In this document: one piece after another, positions 21,166-31,984 of the stretch
Layout: the number at the start of each line of letters is the position of its first letter
Numbering within the stretch: the stretch's first letter is position 1
Assembly: GCA_003586115.2 (NCBI GenBank)
Contig: QVOM02000042.1
Span: 39,522,204 to 39,586,203, forward strand
Origin: Salvator merianae
Lineage: Eukaryota; Chordata; Lepidosauria; Squamata; Teiidae
Direction: 5' to 3'
Length of the DNA stretch: 64,000 nt
Notes under the pieces: generated by a model
The model's database searches: none
What the model was told of the DNA's origin: nothing
The model's input: the letters and a program-made list of their open reading frames with translations, nothing else
Made by a program: the position numbers and the translations under genes

Positions 21166-21715
21166 AAGAACATAAAAACATAAGAGGAGCCTTGCTGGAT
21201 TAGGCGACGGCCCATCTAGTCCAGCATTCTGTTTCACACAGTGGCCCACCAATTGCTTCTGGGCATTCTCAAGAAGAATAAAAGGCAGAACCTTCACCTG
21301 CCCTTGACTCCCCGTAAATGATTTTACAGACATCCTGCCTGTCTTTCCAACCTGGAGGCGGTACCTAGGCATCCATTCAAGTAGCCATTGATGCACCTGA
21401 CCTCCATGAATTTGTCCAGTCCTTTTTTAAAGCCATCCAGGCTGATGGCTGATACCACCTCTTCTGGTAATAAATTCCACAGACCAATGACCCTCAGGGT
21501 GAAAAAATACTTCCCCTTGTCAGTCCTAACTCTCCTACCCATCAGCTTCATAGAGTGCCCCCTAGTCCTAGTGTTGTGTGATAAGAGAAAAAAACCTGTC
21601 TCTGTCCACCCTATCCATACTGTGCATGATTTTATATACCTCAATCAGGTCTCTCTTAAATGCCACTTTTCAAGGCTGAAGAGGCCAAGGTGTTGCAGCC
21701 TGTTTCCGTAAGGAA
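21166..21715 (-). mobile_element. CR1-type LINE 3' end (antisense), best-preserved copy
   Basis: The minus-strand frame reads SHNTRTRGHSMKLMGRRVRT, then DKGKYFFTLRVIGLWNLLPE, EVVSAISLDGFKKGLDKFME and a CINGYLNG segment: the RT C-terminus, with the characteristic RG-x-x-KL, KYFF, WN-LP and FK-x-LD motifs. The 3' UTR follows at lower coordinates (CCCATCTAGTCCAGCATTCT, AAGAACATAAAAACATAAG). The 931-1330 copy is the same family. Confidence 0.9.
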
Positions 21716-22429
21716 GGGAATCCACAAAGGCTCGGTATGGCAAGGCAACAGCACGGTAAGTGTGACCAGTCCATTTCAGACTGAAAACAGCCTGAGTTTC
21801 CAGTCCATCCCTGGAATGGTCTGACTTCTGCCCAAGAATAATGAAGATTCTATTTTGATATCCTTTATCTGCTAAAAATTGTGTTGCAAGATTTGAAACG
21901 AAGTGAAATACAATGTTTTCCTATGGCTTCTGGACATGCATGCTGAACAGCATATTGGTCTTCAGAAGAAGATTAGTTAGTGTCTTTAAATGACTGTATT
22001 GGATAGTTCCATTAAATGCTTTTTAGGAAAACTAGGGACCAGAGAACTCTAGGGGCATGCCATTTTAATGGAAATGCAGAGAGCCTCCTTCCAGATTTGC
22101 TGTGTTTTAAAACAGATCAAAATGCACTCAAACATTATTGCAAGAAATAACACATCAAGACTTTGACAGTACAATTCAAAATGTATACTTGTCTGTCTCT
22201 GCAGCAGTACAAAGAGTACCCAATGGAGGGAAATATGCCAAAAGTCCAGAACACCTCACTCTGTGACAAAAAAATGCAACTTAAAAGGAAAAAGGAATTG
22301 TTAGGGCGAAAGCCTTCTTTAGCAACAACTAAACATTTATTCACCTCCAATTACTTGTCTTGGGACTTGATATATGCATAAGAATAGCACAGGGAAAGCA
22401 CTATTTGGTATGTTGCTTCTTTCAGCTTC
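21716..22429. other. No gene seen
   Basis: Mixed-composition sequence without recognisable repeats. The overlapping 71-72 codon frames on opposite strands near 22135-22381 are shadows of each other and have no motif. Confidence 0.45.
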
Positions 22430-22995
22430 TATTAATACTGTAATAGCCTGCTTCCATTATACATTTTTCTCCGCATATTTCACTCAAAATGTCACTTTGC
22501 TCCTGCTCCAGAAGTGCACTTAATATTTTCATTAAAATCAATAAAGCCAAGAAATGACAAGGGTGCAGGTGGATTCAGGCAATTAAATTCCTTCTATACG
22601 TATTGTTAACTAGTGGTTGGTGGGGGTGGAGAAACAGAAAGAGAGAGAGGGAGATGTTCCATTCAACACCTATCCCTTTCCTTTTGAATGGCAGCTAGCA
22701 GAAATCCACTTAGCCAGCTTTTGTCTGCTTATGTCCCTGACAGATAATGTGCACAAGTCGGCAGTTATAGGGCCGGTAATTCAGAATTAATTTTCCCTTC
22801 AGAAGAGTGATGTGGACAACCGAGAGCCGTAATGGCACCTGATCAGAATTCAGGGGGATAAACAAGGCAATTTGAGATAATGACATAGGAATAAAGGCTC
22901 TTTAAAGAGTCTGTTCGTCGTGTGACTCTGGATGGCATTATCAGTGGTACTTTTCATCTGCTTCAAATGAATGTCAAAAGAGTTAATCATTAAAG
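22430..22995. promoter_or_regulatory. Candidate conserved noncoding element
   Basis: Repeat-free, moderately AT-rich block with several ATTA/TAAT homeodomain-type cores (for example TTCAGAATTAATTTTCCC and GTTAATCATTAAAGCATTA) and a balanced, non-decayed look compared with surrounding transposon debris. Purely an inference from texture; no alignment was possible. No open frame of note. Confidence 0.3.
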
Positions 22996-23011
22996 CATTA
23001 GCCTGATGTAT

Positions 23012-23030
23012 TTGTGTGTGTGTGCGCGCG
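23012..23030. repeat. (TG)n(CG)n microsatellite
   Basis: TGTGTGTGTG followed by GCGCGCGC, then further TG-rich sequence to 23060. Confidence 0.85.
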
Positions 23031-23730
23031 CATGTGAGCACATTTTTTTTGTGTGTGTATATGCGTATGTGTTGATTTGAGTGGAGGGAATGCATCCTAA
23101 TTCTTTTCCACTGATAATAGAAAAGTGCCTGTAAAAGATGCCATGCCAACTGCCAGTTGTTTATTAGTTGTGTATTAGGGGTTCACTTTGGATATTTTGC
23201 TCACCAAGGCAATGATTACATTCTATGGAATAAACAGAAAGCATTTTATGAACTCTGATAAACGAGCTTCAACAGGAAGCTACTCTGAGGCACTCCAACC
23301 TTTCCTGAAATAGTTTCAATCATCTCCTGTCATTAGCCATAATGCCTGGGTCCACTGTCACCATTATCCATGGACCTCTGAGCAGTTCAAAGCCCTAAGT
23401 CACTTGACGGGCTCTGGTTAGACAGTGATGCTGTTACACAGGGCTTCTAGGCAAAGGCTCTCTAAAGGCCCTCCCAACTTTCCAACAACGCAATGCTGCA
23501 TACCTTATTCTCATCTTTTAAAATATTGTATGCGGTGTGGCCAAAGGATGCTTGCATCCTTTCAATTATGAATATATAAAAGTCAGACTTCCCTTTGAAG
23601 CTCTTCACTCCAGGGCACATAACTCTATTACGGAAAGTAAGAAGGGTAGGGAAGAAGATGCAGAGGTGGAAACTGCCCAATTGAGAGTAACTGACAGTCA
23701 CTGGCTGGAGCTGAGGAGAATTTTAATTCA

Positions 23731-23918
23731 GTGGCTGTAGCTCAGTAGTAGAGCAAACTGTCTGGAAAGCGGAGGGTTGCCAGTTCGATCCCCAGCCTCT
23801 CCTTGGGAGTAGGCAATGCAAAACAACTTCTGTATCTTTACCAAGAAAATTGTTTAAGGTGCCCACTCAGTCAAGCAGAAGTTGGTCAGGACTTGGTGAT
23901 ACCCAACAATAACAAAAC
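23731..23918 (+). mobile_element. tRNA-derived SINE, monomeric
   Basis: The head has the RNA polymerase III A box (TAGCTCAGTAGTAGAGC from 23738) and B box (AGTTCGATCCC at 23782-23792). A tRNA-unrelated body follows (GGCAATGCAAAACAACTTCT) and the end is a CAACAATAACAAAAC tail. The head resembles a tRNA-Ala-type gene, but without a foldable anticodon arm. It is the same family as the dimers at 29149 and 34707. Confidence 0.85.
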
Positions 23919-24509
23919 TTCTCACCATGGGCAGTATCTGCGTGTGCTCTCCTTACACTAACAATCTTGCCCAGTCTTCTGCAGCCTAATTAGATGTCTG
24001 CATTTCTTGATTTGGAAAAGAAATCTCATAGGAAGAGATACCTAAAGATGATGTTTTTTCCTGAAGTGTAACTTGAAAACCAAGTGTTAGTGACTATCAT
24101 TGGTCAAGGGTCCAGGAAGACTACAGCATGCAGGCCCACTGGAGAGTTGATGTGTAGCCTGAAGGAACACTTGCAAATCTGTCCTGTCCTCCCTTGAAAA
24201 CAGGGTAAATTTTCTCTCTCTCTCTTCTTCGATCATTTTTAATATATTCCCCCCTTCTTGTGAGAATAATCCAAAAATGTGGAAGGGAGGCTTGGTACAA
24301 CATGACTGGAACTCCCATTGGCTGTGCCATCTGACAGTGGTGATGGAGAATTCAGTTTACCCTGGGGACTCTTCTCCTGTGTGGCCTCTTTCCATGCTAT
24401 TCCCAGGAATCTGTATCAGAGGTTGACAGTGGTGATGAAACATTGCCCCCTGCCCCTTTCCCAAGATAGTACAATGCTTGGTTTTAACAATCCACAGTGC
24501 TTGGATTTA
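23919..24509. other. No gene seen
   Basis: Contains a CT-rich patch at 24210-24228. The 142-codon plus-strand frame from 24318 runs into the MITE-like element at 24510 and shows no domain, so it is not called. Confidence 0.4.
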
Positions 24510-24904
24510 GGCTACCTTCAGACGGCGAGAGAAAAATGCTTAGAGTCCACAATTGCCTCTTGCCATCCCTGCCAGATGGCAGGGCAATATTGCAGGACAA
24601 CCTGGGCCCTTAATATTCTGGCACTTATTCCCACAATGCAACAGGTGGCAAGAAACACCCAGAACTGTGCAAGTGCCTACCTCCGCACTTGCACAGCAGA
24701 TATTTCCAACATGAAGAATCTTGGGAGCAAGCACCTAACAAAGTAAGTGGGAAAACCCAGGTTAGGTGTTGTTTTTCCCACACTAACAATATCCTGGGAT
24801 TTCACCATTATATCCTGGGACTATGTTGGGATTGCCACAGATACGCATGGTAATCCCAATATAGTGCTGTGATAATCCCAAGTTTTAGACCCTGTCTGAA
24901 TGCC
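24510..24904. mobile_element. Possible DNA-transposon MITE
   Basis: Ends GGCTACCTTCAGACGGCG and (minus strand) GGCATTCAGACAGGG form an imperfect inverted repeat. The interior has palindromic pieces (GTGCAAGTGCCTACCTCCGC near GCACTTGCACAG; CCTGGGATT repeated at 24791 and 24814). No duplicated target could be assigned and no second copy is present, so classification is tentative. Confidence 0.4.
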
Positions 24905-25619
24905 AGTACTACACTGATCTGGAATGACAGCATTCACTGGCTTATGTAGAATGTTCCCAAGTTGAAAGTGTATCATGTAGACAAGCTCAGACAATGCTTT
25001 AAAAAAAAAAAAGAATTTAAGCATCAAATACATAGGAGTTAGCCAACAAATGAAACCATCCTTTACAGTTACCATTTTTCAAACACCCAAACCCTGAGGC
25101 CTGTAAATGAAATAGGTAAAGCTGCTCCCGAAAGCTTCCAGCATGCCAGTGTTTCATAAGCAAAGACCCATATTTTTAATACACAAGAAGCAAACACACA
25201 AGGAAAGGGGTAAGATTAGACACACCTGAGGATGCCCAAATGCTTTTCTGTTCTGTTCAGAGAATCGTGAATGCCCTGAAAAGGATGGAAGCAGAGAAGA
25301 TCTACCCGTACAAGGATGGCTGACAAGATCTCACCTGACAGGGGTAAAAAGCCTCAGGCTGCAAGTGAATTGTGAAGTATGACAGTTTGAAGTCTGCTAA
25401 TAAGGCTATTCTCCAACCATTATTAATGAGATCAACTTCTTCATTACATGTTTTTTTTTCCTCTTTGGGACTAGTAGTTTTTAATAAGTTAGATTCATTT
25501 AGGGAAATAAAAAGACATGAGATATGAAGCACTGCAGATGATTAAATTTTAGGTCAGAGCATAAGGAATGTGTCAGAGTTCAAAAAGAGACGCTTCAAAA
25601 AATTTTCACCAGCATAAAT
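24905..25619. other. No gene seen
   Basis: An A-run at 25002-25012 and a T-run at 25451-25459 are the only notable low-complexity tracts. Otherwise non-repetitive. Confidence 0.45.
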
Positions 25620-25960
25620 TACAGCAGAATCTGGCCCCATTGTATGTGTGAAGATCATGTGATGAGGTTGCTATGGTAACGGCTTATTCTTGTCGAAATC
25701 TGGGGTAACTACGGCTGCTAAATCCTGCATCTTCTGACAGCAATTTATTTAACCTTGCTCCTTTCATGTTCTCGTATTGACTCATTGAACTTAAAAAAGC
25801 AGAAATGCTTATTCTGTAAAACAGACTTAATTTATTAAGCTGGAGTGCTGTGTAGTATTTGCTGTTCCTAATTTAATAGATGTGAGCACTTAAACTGTTT
25901 TATAGTTACATTAATTTAATGCCTGTATATGAGAACATGCACAATTATCCACCTTTCTTT
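25620..25960. promoter_or_regulatory. Candidate regulatory block containing an X-box
   Basis: Repeat-free stretch with GTTGCTATGGTAAC at 25667-25680, a full-length RFX-family X-box palindrome (GTTGCYATGGYAAC type). Several TAATTTA/TTTATTAA cores follow. The motif is seen directly; that it is functional is inference. No gene start is visible next to it. Confidence 0.35.
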
Positions 25961-26090
25961 TCTCAGGGACATCCTAAGCTGTTCCCCTGAACTTCCCAGC
26001 ATTGAAACATCCACTACTATCTTTTCAGGTACTGCTTACAAAGAAGTTAGTGAATTAAAAGGTTAGACTCCCATACAGGAATCTTTCTCC

Positions 26091-26129
<39 letters not shown>

Positions 26130-26896
26130 AGCATCAAAAGAAGAAGGTTAAATGGATGTAAATGATAAGTAACAGGATGAAATCTGACATCAGACTTTAC
26201 TTAAACTGTGAAAGGCAAAGGGAAAAATAAAAAATAAAAGTGAATACCCTTTTTGATCAAGCAATAATCCCAGCCAGAACACATTTTTTATCAACTGACA
26301 ATACAGTGATATTTATAATCTGATTAATGGTTTGCACTGGAGTTAGTATATACTATTTCAATAAGCACAATGCAACCAAAGCCTTTGACATGCGTATCTA
26401 GGAGTTACTTAAAATGCAAAGTAGCTCTAAACTTCTGAAACTAACAAAAATTCCTTTCTTGCAAGCATCTTTCCCCGTCCAGAAGTGCTGGCAGTGAAAT
26501 AAGTCAAGATTCTGTTTGAAAGTACTATCAGTAAACAAAAGCCAATAATGACAGCCTTTCACATGACACACAAGATCATAAATCTCAAGGGAGGGGATTG
26601 AAAACACAATGAGGTCTCCTGGAATGTGTGGATACCTCAGAGTAAATTCACGGCAGTTAATTTATCACAGTTGCAGCCAATTAAGTACTGCAGAAGACAT
26701 TCCTGGTAGCAATTTTGTTAGTAGTCAAAGATCTCAGATACAATGGAGAAATTCAAGGTATGTTTTCGTGTTAATATGAAACAGTTGAGGAAAATAATTC
26801 CTTGCTTTTCTAGGAAAAAAAAACCCAGAACATTTTGCCCATTCATTTCCAAAGGATTTGCCTGATATACATTCAGTAACACAAAAACTTTCACAG
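25961..26896. other. No gene seen
   Basis: Includes the (TAAA)n tract at 26091. The rest is AT-rich and unremarkable; the frame at 26398-26607 (minus) has no motif. Confidence 0.45.
26091..26130. repeat. (TAAA)n microsatellite
   Basis: Ten uninterrupted tetranucleotide units. The preceding sequence does not match the LINE tails elsewhere in the window, so the source is unclear. Confidence 0.9.
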
Positions 26897-27153
26897 GGAG
26901 GGGCCGGTTTCAAAAGCAGTTCTATGGTTTCAGAAACAGCTTTATGGTTTCAGAAGTAGCTCTGTGGTTTCCGACGTAGCTCCCTGACTAGTGCAGTCCT
27001 GTTTGCATTGCTCCCCCTGCTGGGCAACTCACCAACTGTTCCATTCCTGACAAGTGCGAATGGCACTCACCGGACTCCATCCTGGCTAGCCTGAACCCTG
27101 CTAACCCTGCTAATTAGTACGTTCTGCTCTGGTAAGTGCAAAAATGCCCATTA
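26897..27153 (-). mobile_element. Harbinger-like MITE, family H-1 (partial)
   Basis: The right end GGTAAGTGCAAAAATGCCC is the family terminus. CTAATTAGTACGTTCTG and the GCTCCCCCTGCTGGGCAAC block align with 34135 and 35055 in reverse. The left half is missing. 26906-26985 is an array of four 20 bp units of the form GGTTTCAGAARYAGCTYTRT. Confidence 0.75.
26906..26985. repeat. 4 x 20 bp minisatellite within an H-1 MITE
   Basis: Four consecutive 20 bp units, each beginning GGTTTC and holding an AGC-T/C-T core. The other three H-1 copies have short arrays at the equivalent position but with different unit sequences. Confidence 0.85.
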
Positions 27154-29148
27154 TCTCTAAAGGGAAGCTTCTGCGAGCACATTCAGACATTCTGTTCCTG
27201 TCCTGAATCTTACTTCTCATCTCTAAGAAGGATGATAATAATAGGTTTGCATGCATAGCTCTGCTCCCCACTTTAGTTGCAGTAACTCCCCAAAGAGAAG
27301 TAAAGGATAAGTTCAATCAGTATGAAAGTCTGTAACAGGTCTGGAAGATTGAGTGGTGAAACCGTCAGTTGGCATCTGGTGGCTTTGGACAGAGGTCGCT
27401 GCTCAGCCGGTACATTCTCCATCTTGCTAAGCCACAGATGAGATGGGCTACTTCTCAAAAGTGAATGCCCCATCAGTCTCAGCTTGCAGCACATCTGTCT
27501 TAAATCAGTTTTGATACAAAGAGGTCCTGAGCACCTGTAAGTCTGGTTTGTCTACCCAGATCTTGATATTTGCCATATTTACTTTCCCTGATTTTAGCTT
27601 TCAACTCTTGGACATCTTGCCTTACTTCACAACTTCTAGAACCCACATGTTGACTTCAGCCCTCTTCCTCCAGTGGTGAGTTGCCTCCATTTTCTATATC
27701 CTGGTCATACTTGGACTTCCCATGGAGTTCCAAGGGATACATTTCCCCATCGCACCCCAAACCAACCATCCCCACTCCTCTCCTTAGCAACATCCTCCCA
27801 CCTCAGTGTCTTATACACCTCGTGTTCAAGAGTCCTCCAGCATGGCTGAATTAAAGCAATTCTACAGAGAAGACTGGGTCAAAATACCTCCACAGAATAA
27901 CACCACTTAGCATTACCAGTTTCTCACAGGGTTTCTCAGCCATTAAGAGATCCTGTCTGAAGGCATGGATTAAAGGTCACCACAGGCAGACTTGCCCCTA
28001 GAGGAGTTACTATTGGCTCCATCATCCCCAGCCCATGCATGGAGCTGCCTACTCAATTTATAAATGTGTTGAGGGTTTCAGTAGACTTGGCCAGGCAAAC
28101 TCCGCCTTTATTGGTTGCCAACCACTTGTCCATTCAGAATCTGTTTGCATTCTCAGAGACTGGGAATATGGCAATATCTGAATAGACCAATGGGGTAATG
28201 TTAAGAGAGCTGGGTTTGCGGTGACAGGATAAAACCATGTGTTAGGAGTACAATGATGATGCTAGTCACCAGCACCCAACTTGCTACTGGGAGCAGAGTC
28301 TGTTCACAGGAGCACTCCTTCTGTGGAATAGTAAAAATGACTCTGCAAAAAGTAGCGTGGACCTAGTTTGTTCCAGCAGCCACCATGTAACTGCTGGAAC
28401 TGACCTACCTGCCCAGGTCCATGATGTGACATGCTGAAAATGGCCCACTTCTGGTGCATGCAGACAGCCCTCATCCCCTCTGCTGGACCTTAGCAAGCAT
28501 TCATGTCATGCATGCAGATCTTCCCTCTTATCATTGAGTATAGTTTCTCCCCAGAAGTTACAGTGACTAGAAAATCCAGTCATGCCTAGGAATTGTCATT
28601 ACAGTAAGGTTACGTACATGATTCCTTTTTCCTCTTGTTTCCCTTTAGAAGGATTGTTCTGATCCTCTGCTCAGAAGACATTACACTGCTGTACTCAGCA
28701 ACAGTGCATGGTTAAGCCTGTGACATGGAAGAATAGGGTAAAGCACCAATGGAAAGCTTCACTTTCATCTCTCCATGCACATGGAGAGTTGAAAGCATGA
28801 CCTCCCATCAGCACTTTGCCCTGCCTCATCTGTCCCATGGTTGCAACCCATGCCCAGCCATGCCCAGGAAACATCCCTTTTCTGTAGTACAGGTTGTGTT
28901 TTTGCTTCTCTTTTCTTCATACATTCCCACAATGCTGTACTTAAGGAATGTAATGCTGTAACTTCCTCATTTTTACTGAGTTAAATTTGTGCCCAGTAAT
29001 GATGTCCTCCTTTGAGGCATCATTTATTCCTTTCTAGTTCATCTTTTGTTCCTCTATGCATGTTTTTTTTTCAATACCTTCATAGAGTATTCTCTATGCT
29101 ATCTGCCCTGCCATTTAAAGCTGCCACAGTCACACAATAATGTTGAAT
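27154..29148. other. Two kilobases without recognisable gene or repeat
   Basis: Relatively GC-balanced and repeat-poor. The frames of 68-73 codons (for example minus 27110, minus 28284) show no domain or consistent splice context. An uncharacterised exon cannot be excluded, but nothing supports one. Confidence 0.45.
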
Positions 29149-29464
29149 GTTGTTGTTGGATACTATCATGGTCAACTCCTGGTTGACTGCATGGGCATCT
29201 TCATGCAGTTTTCTTGGCAGAGATATAGAAGTGGTTTGTCTTCTGAGGAGAGGCTGGGGATCGAACCAGCAATCCTCTGCTTTCCAGGCTGTTTGCTGTA
29301 CCACTGAGCTACAGCCACTTCCAAATTCCATGGGCATCTCTATGCAGTTTTCTTGGCAGAGATACAGAAGTGGTTTGCCATTGCCTACTTCTCGGGAGAG
29401 GCTGGGGATCAATCCAGCAACCCGCTGCTTTCCAGACATCTTGTATTACTGTTGTACCACTCCA
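29149..29464 (-). mobile_element. tRNA-derived SINE, dimeric (antisense)
   Basis: Two head-to-tail copies of the unit seen at 23731, on the minus strand. The downstream monomer (29149-29319) retains B box (complement of GGGATCGAACC near 29258) and A box (complement of TGAGCTACAGCC), and ends with the (CAA)-type tail at 29149. The upstream monomer (29320-29464) has decayed promoter boxes. Both carry the internal TTTCTTGGCAGAGATA-type body. Confidence 0.85.
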
Positions 29465-30630
29465 TACTATTGGATACTTCATACCTATTTGTGCTGGTTG
29501 TGTGTTAATGGTTTTTAAATAGGTGTCTTTGATAAAGTGAACCTGGACTGCCAGTTTGAAAATAAGGAAACTTGATTATGGGGTTTAATCCAAATAAAAT
29601 GCTCAACATCTGCTATTTGACCCTCATGATCCTGCTATTCGTCCCCCAGTGCACCTTAGCAATCAAACCAGCATAGTTTTCAGACATTTCTATGTCTGCA
29701 ACAAACAAAATGGAGATCCCAATTAGAGATGTAGGGGCAGTGCCAATACAGTATAAAGCGAGTTAAGCTAGTGCTGTTGCTTTATCATCCTCTTGCTTTC
29801 CTGCCTACTTTCTTTTTGCCCCTCCTTACAGCATTAAAAGTATGCATTATACATTTCTAAATCTTGGCTGCCTAAACCTACTAAGTTTCCATTTAGCTTT
29901 TGCCCCCTTTAAAATGGTCTATTATTGCTTTACCATTTAAGAATTTTCTCTTTGCCGTGTTAGAAATTCACTCCATCCCTGATCTGAACATGGTAACAGA
30001 TTACTGCTAATCTGACTGTTGGAATTTACTCTTTACACTGTAATGCAGATAATGGATATAATCAGGATATAATTCTCGAGCAGCATGACAAATCATATTA
30101 AGCACAATGAACTGTTTGGATCATTGCTGATACTGCTGTGCCAATTATGGAAACAGTGAGAAATACTGGGCACAATCCAGTGAGAAGTTCCCTAGCATGT
30201 GGCATATTCAAATAAACAAATTATATAAGAGCCATGATGTTGTACTCTGGGACTGCATGGATGCTGCCTTTCTAGTTTAATTTATCTCAAAGGAAGTACA
30301 AGCAAAAGCATTGGCAGTTCCAATTGCCTATATAGGTTAATTGGAGAAATAGTTCTGATATTTCAACCACTTCCCTCCTCCCCATAGCATGTCCTCCTCA
30401 GTGGTGACTGCCTCTTCTCTGTGATTTGCCAGGAACCCAAGCTCCAATACAATATCACTTATTTAATCCTCAATGAGGAAGCAGAATCTTAACCTTTCAT
30501 TATAAGTGACTGTCTTTCCACAGCATGGGCCTGAGTAGGAATGATTAAACTTCATCCAGAGAATGCACAAAGTGATTTCTTCTGTTTGTGGGGTGGAATT
30601 CTACCAGATTAATTGAAAATCAGTCTAAGT
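29465..30630. other. No gene seen; repeat-poor
   Basis: 29930-30240 looks like undisturbed unique sequence (AATGCAGATAATGGATATAA) and is a weaker candidate for a conserved noncoding block. No frame is convincing. Confidence 0.45.
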
Positions 30631-30745
30631 GCCCAGGTATGCATACGGCAGATGTTAATCCACCTTCAATCAACCTCCAGAGTGAAGAGAACACATTAGC
30701 AAAGTGACAACACAATTTCCTTTCATGTCATCTAATCCAAAGGTG
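30631..30745. mobile_element. Half copy of the foldback element seen at 37749
   Basis: GTTAATCCACCTTCAATCAA followed by CCAGAGTGAAGAGAACACAT and AGCAAAGTGAC aligns with the left arm of 37749-37936. The matching opposite arm is absent or heavily eroded. Confidence 0.55.
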
Positions 30746-31257
30746 GATTTTCTGAAAAATGGATAAAATCCAGTTGGAAATCATTTTCTTGGCTCAGTGC
30801 ATTTTAAGCACATTGTATGTAGGTGGGCCCTAAGAGATAGGTGCACACTTCCAGAGATGAATAGTTCAAGAAAATAGCTTACAACAAATCCAGGCAGAAT
30901 CCTTTGTTGACCCCAAACATTTAATTTAGAGGCAAATACATGTAATTCTTTATAGAAAATCTAAAAATGCCAGGAAACAGTTAACTTGCTTTAAAAGGTT
31001 TAAGATGTGCATTAAAAAAAAAAAAGGTTGACTGCAGCGAACTTCAAAGAGGTGTCAACTAACTGTCCCAGAGAGATCAAGTCTGTGAATAAATGAGCAT
31101 CTTTCTCAAAATTAATTTTTGAAAGCTAACGATGGAGCTAAATAGGTGATGTTTGAATGAACCCAAATCTGTAAAATAAAGAATAGATAACTTGCAAAGA
31201 GTTCTCAAATAAGCATTAAACACAGCAAAAATATATGCTGTCAAGAAGTTACACGTG
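30746..31257. other. No gene seen
   Basis: A-rich with an A-run at 31013-31024. The minus-strand frame 31077-31265 is shadow sequence. Confidence 0.45.
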
Positions 31258-31452
31258 GGTTGCATTCACATACAGTAAAAAAGCACCTCTGAAGCAGCTT
31301 AGAGATAGTTAACAAAGGAAACTCTTCTCATGAAACTTCTACACTAGAAAAGGTGGCTTAGAGATGGGATGAAAGCAAGAGTATTACATGCTACCCATTT
31401 CTATGGTGCTTTTGAACCCCCCACATTTTTTTTGCTGTGTGTGACTATAGCC
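31258..31452. mobile_element. Foldback-type MITE related to 12891
   Basis: The outer ends GGTTGCATTCACATACAG and (minus strand) GGCTATAGTCACACACAG are imperfect inverted repeats, each followed by a short A-run. Inner GCAGCTTAGAGATAG matches the 12891 element. About 195 bp, noncoding. Confidence 0.55.
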
Positions 31453-31984
31453 TCACACATACTATGGGTAGATGTATACTCCATCACTCATCCCGCGCCA
31501 TCCTGGAGGACAAACCATGTAGATTAAAAAATGGATTTTTGCAGGGTATGCTCTGGTAGGAGGGTGACTGACAATGGCCTAAATTTACAGGATTGTAGGA
31601 ATAAAGACCACAGAATTATAAGCTTTCCAGACAGCCTGGATTAGAGGTCTATACTTCATATGTATATGAAGTTTAATTTATTTTGTTTAATACATTAACA
31701 AAATAAATTGTTATTTAGATGCCTTTTCTGCTTCCTATTATGAAACAAATTAGGACAACTTTTCTCAGATTGATGACATCAAGCCCATTCTTTGTTTTCT
31801 TGAGAAAAGTGCATTCGTGTCACCTTCAGTATTGGTTCACCTGCTTGCCACTGGGACAATATTTTTAGCTATTCTGAAAAGATAAGACCTCTCTCTCTCT
31901 CTCAATCTCTCTCTCCCTGCCTCCCTCTCTCTCATATCACACACATCATTTAGTGACTTTTTGACTTAAAAAAGGAAGAAATTT
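31453..31984. other. No gene seen; contains (CT)n tract
   Basis: The polypyrimidine tract 31891-31932 (CT/CTCC) is the only feature. The remainder is AT-rich. Confidence 0.5.

Noticed and set aside
23731..23792. Functional tRNA gene
   Set aside because: A and B boxes are present, but the anticodon arm and acceptor pairing are not, and the sequence continues into a SINE body and tail.
24318..24746. 142-codon open frame
   Set aside because: Crosses the boundary of a probable MITE at 24510 and has no motif.
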